A DNA stretch of 36,610 nucleotides, from the IMG/VR virus record IMGVR_UViG_3300042905_004053, positions 1 to 36,610 of that record; one strand, given 5' to 3'. The position numbers and the translations under genes were made by a program. Positions 15,196 to 20,227 of this stretch are shown here, one piece after another. This DNA is from a virus. The notes beneath the pieces were generated by a model that was not told the origin of the DNA, ran no database searches, and saw nothing but the letters and a program-made list of their open reading frames with translations. Position 1 is the first letter of the stretch. Every line of letters starts with the position of its first letter.

Positions 15196-15681
15196 ATGGC
15201 TGTTCGGTCGTATGTTTGCACGTTGTGTCTGGGTTCCGGGTTCGTCATGGCAGCAGCTCGTAACGCGGAGCAGCTAGGGGCGCCTTATGCGTTCCGCTGC
15301 CAGTGCGGGGAGGGGCGTGCCAAGGGTCAGACCGGCATCCCTCTGTGGTCTAAGAAGCATGAAGCAGGGTTCGAGGTCCTCGCTGCCATTCAAGTGCCTG
15401 ACGATGCTGTGAAGCCTGAGGTGAGTGCTACGCCTGTAAACGCTCCAGCAAGCCCTGAGGTCGACGAGGAAGCTGCGGTGACCCCTCCAGTCCAAGGGTT
15501 GACTGCAGAGGCTCTGGTGACCCTCTCCGAGTGCGTAGACGCTGCGAGGGCTGGTCAGCCTCTGAAGAGTCAGCCTCGTGTTGCTGCACTGATTCAACGG
15601 TTCGGGAAGGAGTCAGTTCTTGCCGCGGTGCGTTCAATACGCTTGCAGGATTCAACCCCACGGGTAGTCTCTAGAGGGTGA
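15196..15681 (+). CDS. Zinc-knuckle protein with N-terminal CxxCxGxG ... CxCG motif (161 aa)
   Basis: I choose ATG 15196 (MAVRSYVCTLCLGSGF), with GGGGGAA 5 bases upstream, rather than GTG 15109. The first 35 residues contain CTLCLGSGFV and FRCQCGEG, a four-Cys pattern like DnaJ-type zinc knuckles. A proline/alanine/valine-rich linker follows (SATPVNAPASPEVDEEAAV), then a helical C-terminus (VAALIQRFGKESVLAAVRSI). The domain order of metal-binding head plus disordered linker plus helix suggests a nucleic-acid- or protein-docking factor. The stop overlaps the next start (GTGA). Confidence 0.75.
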   Translation: MAVRSYVCTLCLGSGFVMAAARNAEQLGAPYAFRCQCGEGRAKGQTGIPLWSKKHEAGFEVLAAIQVPDDAVKPEVSATPVNAPASPEVDEEAAVTPPVQGLTAEALVTLSECVDAARAGQPLKSQPRVAALIQRFGKESVLAAVRSIRLQDSTPRVVSRG

Positions 15682-15866
15682 AGCAGCTAGACCATGACCG
15701 CCAGCAGCAGATTTGCCCCGAGTGCCACGTTGCGGTTCTGTACCGCCGGGAGGAAGCCCCAGGACTATTTGCTCTCCGGTGCCCCACCTGTGGCTATACG
15801 GTTCTTACGAAGAAGAAGAAGGACGAACATGGAAACGAAGAAGAAGCCGGTTCGGAGACTCACTAG
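15678..15866 (+). CDS. Zinc-ribbon protein with GTG start (62 aa)
   Basis: GTG 15678 overlaps the upstream TGA (GTGA). Clear zinc ribbon: CPECHVAVLYRREE then CPTCGYTVL, four cysteines in CxxC pairs about 17 residues apart. The C-terminal half is a Lys/Glu-rich charged tail (KKKKDEHGNEEEAGS). Ribbons of this type bind DNA/RNA or proteins such as RNA polymerase; the specific target is unknown. It overlaps the next gene by 38 bases. Confidence 0.7.
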   Translation: MKQLDHDRQQQICPECHVAVLYRREEAPGLFALRCPTCGYTVLTKKKKDEHGNEEEAGSETH

Positions 15867-16008
15867 GGTCTGCGCTAACTGTGAAGAACGGGCGCCAGTG
15901 CCGCTTAAAGGGTACTGTCAGCGGTGCCTCGACAATCGGCAAGAGTCGAAGGCGGAAGCCTGCGAGGACCGCTTAGAACGTGGCTGGTACGATGCCCGCT
16001 TCCGTTAA
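15829..16008 (+). CDS. Zinc-ribbon protein (59 aa)
   Basis: I choose ATG 15829 (METKKKPVRRLTRVC), 5-6 bases after AAGGA, rather than the long frame from 15694. Four cysteines as CANC ... CQRC (C-x2-C-x12-C-x2-C), with a basic N-terminus and a charged helical end (ESKAEACEDRLERGW). Its TAA stop sits in a TTAA palindrome that also supplies the stop of the convergent metallophosphoesterase gene, so the two genes meet tail to tail with a 4-base overlap. Confidence 0.75.
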   Translation: METKKKPVRRLTRVCANCEERAPVPLKGYCQRCLDNRQESKAEACEDRLERGWYDARFR

Positions 16009-16955
16009 AACGGTACGAACCGAGGCCCGAGGGAGTCGATAATCCCTACCCCTTGCGTCCAGTCTGTGATCTTTTGGGGAGTGTAGCTTAGGCCCTTGCT
16101 GGTCGGGTCTGCGAGGAAGCCGCAGTTCAGCTCCCAGAGGGTCTTCCCCCGGATATGTTTAAAAGCCACGCCCCCCCGGTGCGAGTGCCCCACTACCGCG
16201 TTGTGCATCATGTAACTGGCGTGATCTCCAAGGCGGGTCCTGTAGCCATGCAGGAACGCGATGCCGTCAATAATCAGTTCTTCGCGGTGGTCGGCGATGA
16301 GTTCGACGCCCTCGAAGCGGTAGAAGCGGTCTAGCTCCAAGAACACCTCCAAAGCGGGCGCCACCTCGAGGACCCTTTTAAGGGGTCGGATGTCATGGTT
16401 ACCCCTGATCTGGATCAGCCTTGCCTGCGGCACTATGGCACGGATCTTGCGCCACATTTCCTTCGCACCCTCAAACGCGCCTTCAATCTCCCCCTTCGGG
16501 GTGAAGTGCAGCTGAGAGGACGGGAACTTGCTCCACGATAGCATATCGTGCAGATCCCCCATCTGAATCACGACAGTCGGCTGCAGGCGCTCTGCTAGGT
16601 CGTAGACTCGCTCTAATGCCCGTGGATCGGCGAATGGAAAGTGAGTGTCCCCCAAGCACAGAAACACGTTGGAGATTGGCGCAGGGGCTTCCACGGGTTC
16701 CGCGGGCAGTCTCGCGTGCTGGATCTCTAGGTGCTCGGCCAAATCCCGGCGCATGAACGGGGTTCGGTCTTTCTTTCTCGGATTGTGCCCTTCGAGGCCT
16801 GCGGCCTGCAGCATGGCGGTGTAGCTTCCGAATGCCCTTGCAAGCCTGCTTTTCCCGCTTGGAACTCGATTGTCGAACTCGTCACGAGTTGGAGTCCTGC
16901 CGAGGTCGAGCGCGATCGCTTTCAGGGCCGCAAGTAGTTCGTGATGATCGTCCAT
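16005..16955 (-). CDS. Metallophosphoesterase with N-terminal HARE-like (homing-endonuclease-associated) repeat
   Basis: 316 aa from ATG 16955 (MDDHHELL). The frame is open to 17252, but that would cross the promoter and gene on the other strand. Residues 5-53 (LLAALKAIALDLGRTPTRDEF ... FGSYTAMLQAAGL) match the homing-endonuclease-associated DNA-binding repeat pattern. Residues 96-300 hold a calcineurin-like phosphoesterase with all motifs: GDTH (102-105), GDLHD (133-137), GNHD (185-188), HGY (236-238) and GHSH (256-259). Such enzymes cut phosphodiesters in nucleic acids or nucleotides with two metal ions. A repeat that reads DNA fused to it suggests a DNA-processing nuclease. It is the only gene on the minus strand inside the plus-strand early block. 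The ribosome site is weak. Confidence 0.85.
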   Translation of the reverse strand: MDDHHELLAALKAIALDLGRTPTRDEFDNRVPSGKSRLARAFGSYTAMLQAAGLEGHNPRKKDRTPFMRRDLAEHLEIQHARLPAEPVEAPAPISNVFLCLGDTHFPFADPRALERVYDLAERLQPTVVIQMGDLHDMLSWSKFPSSQLHFTPKGEIEGAFEGAKEMWRKIRAIVPQARLIQIRGNHDIRPLKRVLEVAPALEVFLELDRFYRFEGVELIADHREELIIDGIAFLHGYRTRLGDHASYMMHNAVVGHSHRGGVAFKHIRGKTLWELNCGFLADPTSKGLSYTPQKITDWTQGVGIIDSLGPRFVPF

Positions 16956-16983
16956 TGATGAAATCGTGAAGGATTTTTGCCGG

Positions 16984-17012
16984 TTGGCAAGGATTATGTA
17001 ACGGGCGATAAT
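16984..17012 (+). promoter_or_regulatory. Near-consensus sigma70 promoter for the 65-aa gene
   Basis: TTGGCA (16984-16989, one mismatch to TTGACA), exactly 17 bases, then GATAAT (17007-17012, one mismatch to TATAAT). A start of transcription near 17019 would give a leader of about 27 bases carrying AAGGAG. It is the best host-type promoter I can see in the window. Confidence 0.8.
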
Positions 17013-17045
17013 ACAGCCTAATCCCCTGCAGGGAAGGAGAACGGT

Positions 17046-17243
17046 ATGGAATACGGAAAAGGTAAAGAGCCAAGTTTGAAGGGTAAGGGCGGTCGGGACG
17101 CTTCCAGCTACAAGTCGGAAACCGGCGGAATGGCTGGCGGCAAGAAGATGGACAAGCTTGCTGCACAAGGCGGCGCCAAGGGAAAAGATGCTTCGCAATA
17201 CTCTGAAAGTAATGTAAACGGAGCACGTAAGGCTGGAGCTTAA
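17046..17243 (+). CDS. Small disordered basic protein in its own transcription unit (65 aa)
   Basis: ATG 17046 has GGAAGGAG about 8 bases upstream, the strongest ribosome site among the early genes. The protein is Gly/Lys/Ala/Ser-rich with no hydrophobic core (KGKGGRDASSYKSETGG, GGKKMDKLAAQGGAKGKDAS); two related segments G-K-G-x-DAS-x-Y-x-SE suggest an internal duplication. No signal peptide. It is flanked by a near-consensus promoter and a strong terminator, so it is probably made independently and in large amount. It recalls KGG-type stress proteins in composition only. Function unknown; a host-acting, DNA-binding or capsid-loaded protein are all possible. Confidence 0.8.
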   Translation: MEYGKGKEPSLKGKGGRDASSYKSETGGMAGGKKMDKLAAQGGAKGKDASQYSESNVNGARKAGA

Positions 17244-17252
17244 TTCGGCCAC

Positions 17253-17317
17253 GCCCCTCTCAAACCGTAAGGGTTTATTCGTCCTTTACCCATCCCAGTT
17301 TGAGAGGGGCTTTATTT
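17253..17317 (+). terminator. Strong intrinsic terminator with 13-bp stem
   Basis: GCCCCTCTCAAAC (17253-17265) pairs perfectly with GTTTGAGAGGGGC (17298-17310), with a 32-nt loop that can itself pair (GTAAGG with CCTTTAC), followed by TTTATTTT (17311-17318). It ends the 65-aa gene unit and separates it from the recT transcript. No T-run on the minus side, so it works mainly rightward. Confidence 0.9.
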
Positions 17318-17405
17318 TAGTTGCATCCGTATTACGAACCGTTTAAGTCTCATGCATGCCGAGCCCCAAGGAGCGAGACGAGTTGTTAGTTGTGTATGCA
17401 GTAAG

Positions 17406-17440
17406 GCTCCCGGCTTGGCACGTGAAACTCCTTCGGGAGC
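17406..17440 (+). promoter_or_regulatory. Leader hairpin in the 205-base gap upstream of recT
   Basis: In the gene-free stretch 17311-17515, GCTCCCG (17406-17412) and CGGGAGC (17434-17440) form a perfect 7-bp stem with a 21-nt loop and no T run. It lies about 75 bases before the recT start. No promoter better than TTGCAT-16-TTAAGT (just after the terminator) is visible. It may be a leader structure or protein site. Confidence 0.4.
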
Positions 17441-17515
17441 GTCAGTTGTCAATCGGTCCGTTAGTCCGTGAGTTAGTTGAGAAGGTTCTTGGATTGAAAA
17501 AGGAGAAAAGGTCCC

Positions 17516-18358
17516 ATGGAAAGTAAAGCCCTGTCCGTGTCCAGTCCGTCGTCTGCAGTCGTCCCGTTTAACGATATTGAACGCATGGCAGTAGCGTTCG
17601 CAAAGTCTGGTCTGTTCGGCATTCGTACCCCTGAACAGGGTATTGCCCTCATGCTCGTAGCCCAAGCCGAAGGTCTTCACCCCGCTACTGCCGCTCGGGA
17701 TTATCATGTCATTCAAGGACGGCCGGCTTTGAAGTCGGACGCGATGCTTGCACGCTTTCAGGCTGCAGGCGGGAAGGTGGTCTGGAACGCGTATACCGAT
17801 ACGGAAGTCTCAGGAACCTTCAGCCACCCAGCAGGTGGGTCGGCCACGGTTGCATGGACCATTGCACAAGCGAAGGCTGCAGGCCTTACCGGCAAGGACG
17901 TGTGGAAGCAATACCCGAGGGCTATGTTGCGTGCTCGCGTGATCTCCGAGGGGATCCGCACGGTGTATCCTGGAGTCTCTGTGGGCGTTTACACTCCCGA
18001 AGAAATTGAAGATTTTGATTCGAAGCCGCCGACGAAAGAAGTGCAGGCCGTTGCCTCTCCGGTTGAAGTGCAAGAGGCACCAAAGCCTGAGCCGAAAAAG
18101 ATTGTCCTCCCGAAGCCCGTCGACCCCGAAAAGAAAGCAGCCCTCGAAGTCCTCAAAAAAACGCAGTGGAGCAAAGAAGAACTCGCCGCATATTCGAAGG
18201 CTACCTTCGGCGCAGAGTCCTCGGCTACACTGAGCATCGAGCAGCTTAAACTCCTCGGCTCAGTTTGCACTCAGGTTACCTTTCAGCAGGCAATGGCAGA
18301 GCAGCAAGCGATGGCAGAAGCAGCGCACCCAGCCGATCAAGGGGATTTTGAGCTGTGA
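17516..18358 (+). CDS. recT: RecT-family single-strand annealing protein
   Basis: 280 aa, ATG 17516 with AAGGAG 10 bases upstream. The core, about residues 15-165, has the RecT pattern: ERMAVAFAKSGLFGIRTPEQ, then ALMLVAQAEGLHPATAARDYHVIQGRPALKSDAM, GGKVVW, DTEVSGTFSHPAGG, WTIAQAKAAGL, WKQYPRAMLRARVISEGIRTVYPGV. These proteins bind single strands and anneal complementary DNA during phage recombination and replication. The second half is a Pro/Lys/Glu-rich linker (EAPKPEPKKIVLPKP) and a helical tail ending DQGDFEL, an acidic tip like those that contact SSB-type partners. No lambda-Exo or RecE gene is adjacent. Coupled to the next gene (GTGA). Confidence 0.85.
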   Translation: MESKALSVSSPSSAVVPFNDIERMAVAFAKSGLFGIRTPEQGIALMLVAQAEGLHPATAARDYHVIQGRPALKSDAMLARFQAAGGKVVWNAYTDTEVSGTFSHPAGGSATVAWTIAQAKAAGLTGKDVWKQYPRAMLRARVISEGIRTVYPGVSVGVYTPEEIEDFDSKPPTKEVQAVASPVEVQEAPKPEPKKIVLPKPVDPEKKAALEVLKKTQWSKEELAAYSKATFGAESSATLSIEQLKLLGSVCTQVTFQQAMAEQQAMAEAAHPADQGDFEL

Positions 18359-18543
18359 GCGATTGCCTCAAGTGCCAGGACACGGGGCGGGTTTCCTGCC
18401 CTGTACTCCTGACTGAAGTAACCTGTTCTTGGTGCCACCTTGTAAACGGAGTCCATTATGACAGTGCCGAAAAAACCCCTAGCGTCGGACTATGCGCTGA
18501 TTCAAAGCCTGCTTTCACGGGCAAAGACTTCAGCGACCTATAA
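18355..18543 (+). CDS. DnaJ-like zinc-ribbon protein with GTG start (62 aa)
   Basis: GTG 18355 overlaps the recT stop (GTGA). The first 30 residues contain CLKCQDTGRVSC and CSWC, the CxxCxxTG form of DnaJ-type knuckles. The second half (about residues 35-62) overlaps the following gene by 86 bases in another frame and is low-information, so either this tail is real and constrained twice or the gene is decaying. Likely a RecT-associated accessory by position; no function known. Confidence 0.55.
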   Translation: MSDCLKCQDTGRVSCPVLLTEVTCSWCHLVNGVHYDSAEKTPSVGLCADSKPAFTGKDFSDL

Positions 18544-18925
18544 TCTAGTCCGTGATGTTATTTGGAAGGTATCGTTTGAACTCACCTTCAAGCGCACTCC
18601 TTCGCCCGAGGAACTCGAAGCCTTTAAGCGTGAAACGATCCACCGGGAGAAGCTTAACGCTAGTTCCATCCTGCTCTGTGCCTTTGAACTGGCAGACCGT
18701 CTGGGAGTGAAGGTTGAAGGGAAGGGCTACAACGCCAAGGTGGTACATCCTAAAGGCATGGCAATCGAACCTCTGGTTCGCCCGCGGATCGTCGAAGAGT
18801 GGGATCTGACTGGAAATGAGCATCAAGAGGCACGAGAGCGCCGGTTGATGGAAGCAGAAGACGACGCTAACTTTGAGGCCGTCTGGGGCGATTACATCGA
18901 CCGGAGGCCTGACAGAGAGCACTGA
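18458..18925 (+). CDS. Unknown protein after recT (155 aa)
   Basis: ATG 18458 with GGAG 6-7 bases upstream. Helical N-terminus (ASDYALIQSLLSRAKTSATYNLVRDVIWKVSFELTF) leads into PSPEELEAFKRETIHREKLNASSILLCAFELADRL. The C-terminal third is strongly acidic and charged (HQEARERRLMEAEDDANFEAVWGDY). No catalytic motif or membrane segment. Lying directly behind recT, it may be an accessory for recombination or replication; I do not recognise it. tRNA-Asn begins 8 bases after its stop. Confidence 0.75.
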   Translation: MTVPKKPLASDYALIQSLLSRAKTSATYNLVRDVIWKVSFELTFKRTPSPEELEAFKRETIHREKLNASSILLCAFELADRLGVKVEGKGYNAKVVHPKGMAIEPLVRPRIVEEWDLTGNEHQEARERRLMEAEDDANFEAVWGDYIDRRPDREH

Positions 18926-18932
18926 TAGGTTT

Positions 18933-19007
18933 TGGGGGGCAGCATGATGGTCATGCAACGCGCTGTTAACGCGTCCGATGGAGGTTCGATTCCTTCCCCC
19001 CCAGCCA
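18933..19007 (+). tRNA. tRNA-Asn (anticodon GTT), CCA encoded
   Basis: Complete cloverleaf: acceptor TGGGGGG/CCCCCCA with discriminator G and encoded CCA (19005-19007). D arm GCAT-GATGGTC-ATGC. Anticodon stem ACGCG/CGCGT with loop CTGTTAA, so the anticodon is GTT with U33 and A37. Variable loop 5 nt. T stem GGAGG/CCTTC with TTCGATT. All arms pair. It decodes AAC/AAT. It could serve phage translation or replace a host tRNA cut by defence nucleases; there is no integrase in the window, so an attachment site is less likely. Confidence 0.95.
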
Positions 19008-19010
19008 AAT

Positions 19011-19089
19011 CTCGCCGCATAGGGCGGTGAGTCCTCGAAAGAGGGTTGTGGTTCCCGGGGCGGGTTTCTGATCCTGTGCCTGCTCCGGG
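19011..19089 (+). ncRNA. Three-hairpin structured leader/RNA candidate after tRNA-Asn
   Basis: In the 101 bases between the tRNA and the next gene there are three consecutive stems. H1: CTCGCCGC (19011-19018) with GCGGTGAG (19024-19031), 8 bp, one G-U. H2: CCTC-GAAA-GAGG (19033-19044), with a GNRA tetraloop. H3: 11 bp, 19054-19064 with 19079-19089 (CCCGGGGCGGG and CCTGCTCCGGG, two G-U). No T run follows, so they are not ordinary terminators. H3 ends 8 bases before the GGGGGAGG ribosome site. It may be an untranslated regulatory leader, tRNA 3' processing structure or small RNA. It is not recognised as a known riboswitch. Confidence 0.45.
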
Positions 19090-19108
19090 TTTAACTCGGG
19101 GGAGGATT

Positions 19109-19264
19109 ATGCCACTGAAAAAAGGTTACTCGAAGGCGACCGTGAGCGGGAACATTCGCGAGATGATGAGCGCAGGCTATCCGCAGAAGCAGGCCGTTGC
19201 CGCTTCGCTTGAGAGCGCACGCCGCTCGAAAAAGAAGACCGCTAAAAAGAAGGCGAAGAAATGA
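19109..19264 (+). CDS. Small basic conserved-type phage protein (51 aa)
   Basis: ATG 19109 with GGGGGAGG 3-4 bases upstream; a GTG 63 bases earlier would read through the hairpins. MPLKKGYSKATVSGNIREMM, then a GYPQKQAVAASLESARRS core and a Lys/Ala-rich tail (KKKTAKKKAKK). I recognise this shape (MPLKKG...TVSxNIxxxxxxGYPQKQAVAIAL) as a common short phage protein of unknown function, with a helix-turn-helix-like core and a basic tail suited to nucleic acids. Coupled to the next peptide (ATGA). Confidence 0.8.
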   Translation: MPLKKGYSKATVSGNIREMMSAGYPQKQAVAASLESARRSKKKTAKKKAKK

Positions 19265-19344
19265 GCGACGTTCTCTCGGTACTTGTCTACGGAGTCTGTG
19301 TCTCCGCCGTGATTCTATTCTTTCGAGGATGCAACAATGACTAG
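19261..19344 (+). CDS. Tiny membrane peptide (27 aa)
   Basis: ATG 19261 overlaps the previous stop (ATGA) and the stop (TAG 19342-19344) overlaps the next ATG (19337). MSDVLSVLVYGVCVSAVILFFRGCNND has one clear transmembrane helix (about 3-21) and a short positively charged end. Coupled on both sides, with AAGGCG upstream. Role unknown. Confidence 0.5.
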   Translation: MSDVLSVLVYGVCVSAVILFFRGCNND

Positions 19345-19573
19345 TTCAGCACACGTTACGAAACTGGTGAAGGTGAAGCCAGACGAATTGGTGGAACTCG
19401 CCCAGAGAATGAAGTCTCAAGCCATGGACTACGCTTACCCTGGGGAAGTGGTCATGGTGCCACTCACGGCAGAGATTACGCTTCTCTACGAGCCAGAGTC
19501 TGAGTTCTGCAAACCTCTAACCCGCATCGGATTTGCGAGGACGCCTAATGTCGAGACTGCTGTCGAGGGATAA
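19337..19573 (+). CDS. Unknown early protein (78 aa)
   Basis: ATG 19337 with GAGG 8 bases upstream; it overlaps both neighbours. Helical N-terminus with acidic residues (VKPDELVELAQRMKSQAMDYAYPGE), then a beta part (VVMVPLTAEITLLYEPESEF). No Cys pattern, no membrane segment and no recognised family. Confidence 0.7.
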   Translation: MTSSAHVTKLVKVKPDELVELAQRMKSQAMDYAYPGEVVMVPLTAEITLLYEPESEFCKPLTRIGFARTPNVETAVEG

Positions 19574-19766
19574 GTGTGAGTGCAAAGTCTGCAAGAAGAT
19601 CATCGGCCTGAATCGGTTCGAGGTCTGCAAAGACTGCCGCAAGCAGAAATGCACCCGCTGCTCGTCTCCGATCTTCAGTCTTCAAGCTGATAAGCTGTGC
19701 GCAAACTGTCGGGGATACTTACGAGAGCGGAACAAACATCATCGAGCGAGCGTGCTACCAGAGTAA
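19548..19766 (+). CDS. Two-ribbon zinc protein, last early gene (72 aa)
   Basis: ATG 19548 (MSRLLSRDKCECKVCKK) with GAGG 8 bases upstream. Nine cysteines, eight of them in CxxC or CxxxC pairs (CECKVC, CKDC, CTRC, CANC), enough for two zinc ribbons, with basic residues throughout. Its last 92 bases overlap the 3' end of the VRR-NUC nuclease gene on the other strand. It is the fifth zinc-ribbon protein in the early block. Probably nucleic-acid-binding; no target evident. Confidence 0.75.
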   Translation: MSRLLSRDKCECKVCKKIIGLNRFEVCKDCRKQKCTRCSSPIFSLQADKLCANCRGYLRERNKHHRASVLPE

Positions 19767-20055
19767 TCGCACCCAGCCTGTTCATTGTTTCGAGGAACTC
19801 TTTCTGCTCAGGCCGAAGGGTTCCTCGTCTGCTTTTTACCTCGATACACAGCATTTTCCCTTGCCAGATGCCGAGAATGTCGGAAGACCCCTTCTCGGAG
19901 AATTTACTGTGATTAGCCCGGTAACACCCTCGGACGGGATCGTATGTCCCCATGCTTTTGTTCTTCCAAGCCCTGCATCCGGGCTGGAGGTTGAGCCATT
20001 CGAGAATGAGTTTCTCAATGTCTTTCTCTTTGAGGTCCCGCGATCCGATCTGCAA
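19675..20055 (-). CDS. VRR-NUC (PD-(D/E)XK) nuclease
   Basis: The frame is open to 20178, but that would overlap the upstream gene by 164 bases. I place the start at TTG 20055 (MQIGSRDLKEKDIEKLILEW, 126 aa), though another start is possible. Core: EKDIEKLILEWL (E14), FSEKGSSDILGIWQGK (D59), LCIEVKSRRG (E72-x-K74) and LRPEQKEFLE (Q84), the typical VRR-NUC layout used on branched DNA such as Holliday junctions. In phages this class resolves replication or recombination intermediates before packaging. It is the last late gene. The 3' end overlaps the early gene opposite. Confidence 0.85.
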   Translation of the reverse strand: MQIGSRDLKEKDIEKLILEWLNLQPGCRAWKNKSMGTYDPVRGCYRANHSKFSEKGSSDILGIWQGKMLCIEVKSRRGTLRPEQKEFLETMNRLGAITLVARSLDDVCSALVSIPDSLRTAYQLED

Positions 20056-20227
20056 GCTGGTCGATTTTGCCTTCGATTCTTTCGAGCCTCTTCTCCGTTG
20101 CAACCAGTCTCTCACGCGCAGAATCCTTAGGTTCGAAAGTTTCGTAGGCCCAACCGACCATAGCAGCGCCGCCGCCAAGCACTGTGGCTAGAGTCAGAAC
20201 AAGCTGAATGACGGCTCCCTCTTTCAT
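20015..20227 (-). CDS. Small membrane-anchored coiled-coil protein (i-spanin or holin-like candidate, 70 aa)
   Basis: ATG 20227 overlaps the upstream stop (ATGA). N-terminal transmembrane helix (about residues 5-27, AVIQLVLTLATVLGGGAAMVGWA) then a charged coiled coil (DSARERLVATEKRLERIEGKIDQLADRI). This is the layout of a very short inner-membrane spanin, or of a pinholin regulator. The overlap of 41 bases with the nuclease gene is normal for this tight cassette. Candidate only. Confidence 0.65.
   Translation of the reverse strand: MKEGAVIQLVLTLATVLGGGAAMVGWAYETFEPKDSARERLVATEKRLERIEGKIDQLADRIAGPQRERH

Noticed and set aside
16956-17252. N-terminal extension of the phosphoesterase to 17252
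   Set aside because: It would run antisense through the promoter and the 65-aa gene with strong signals of their own, and the extra residues resemble no known domain.
18933-19007. tRNA-Asn as an integration (att) site
   Set aside because: No integrase or repressor is visible, and the tRNA is complete with encoded CCA inside an early operon.
20056-20178. Longer N-terminus of the VRR-NUC protein from 20178
   Set aside because: It would overlap the membrane protein gene by 164 bases in another frame; the VRR-NUC core begins at about 20040. The exact start remains uncertain.
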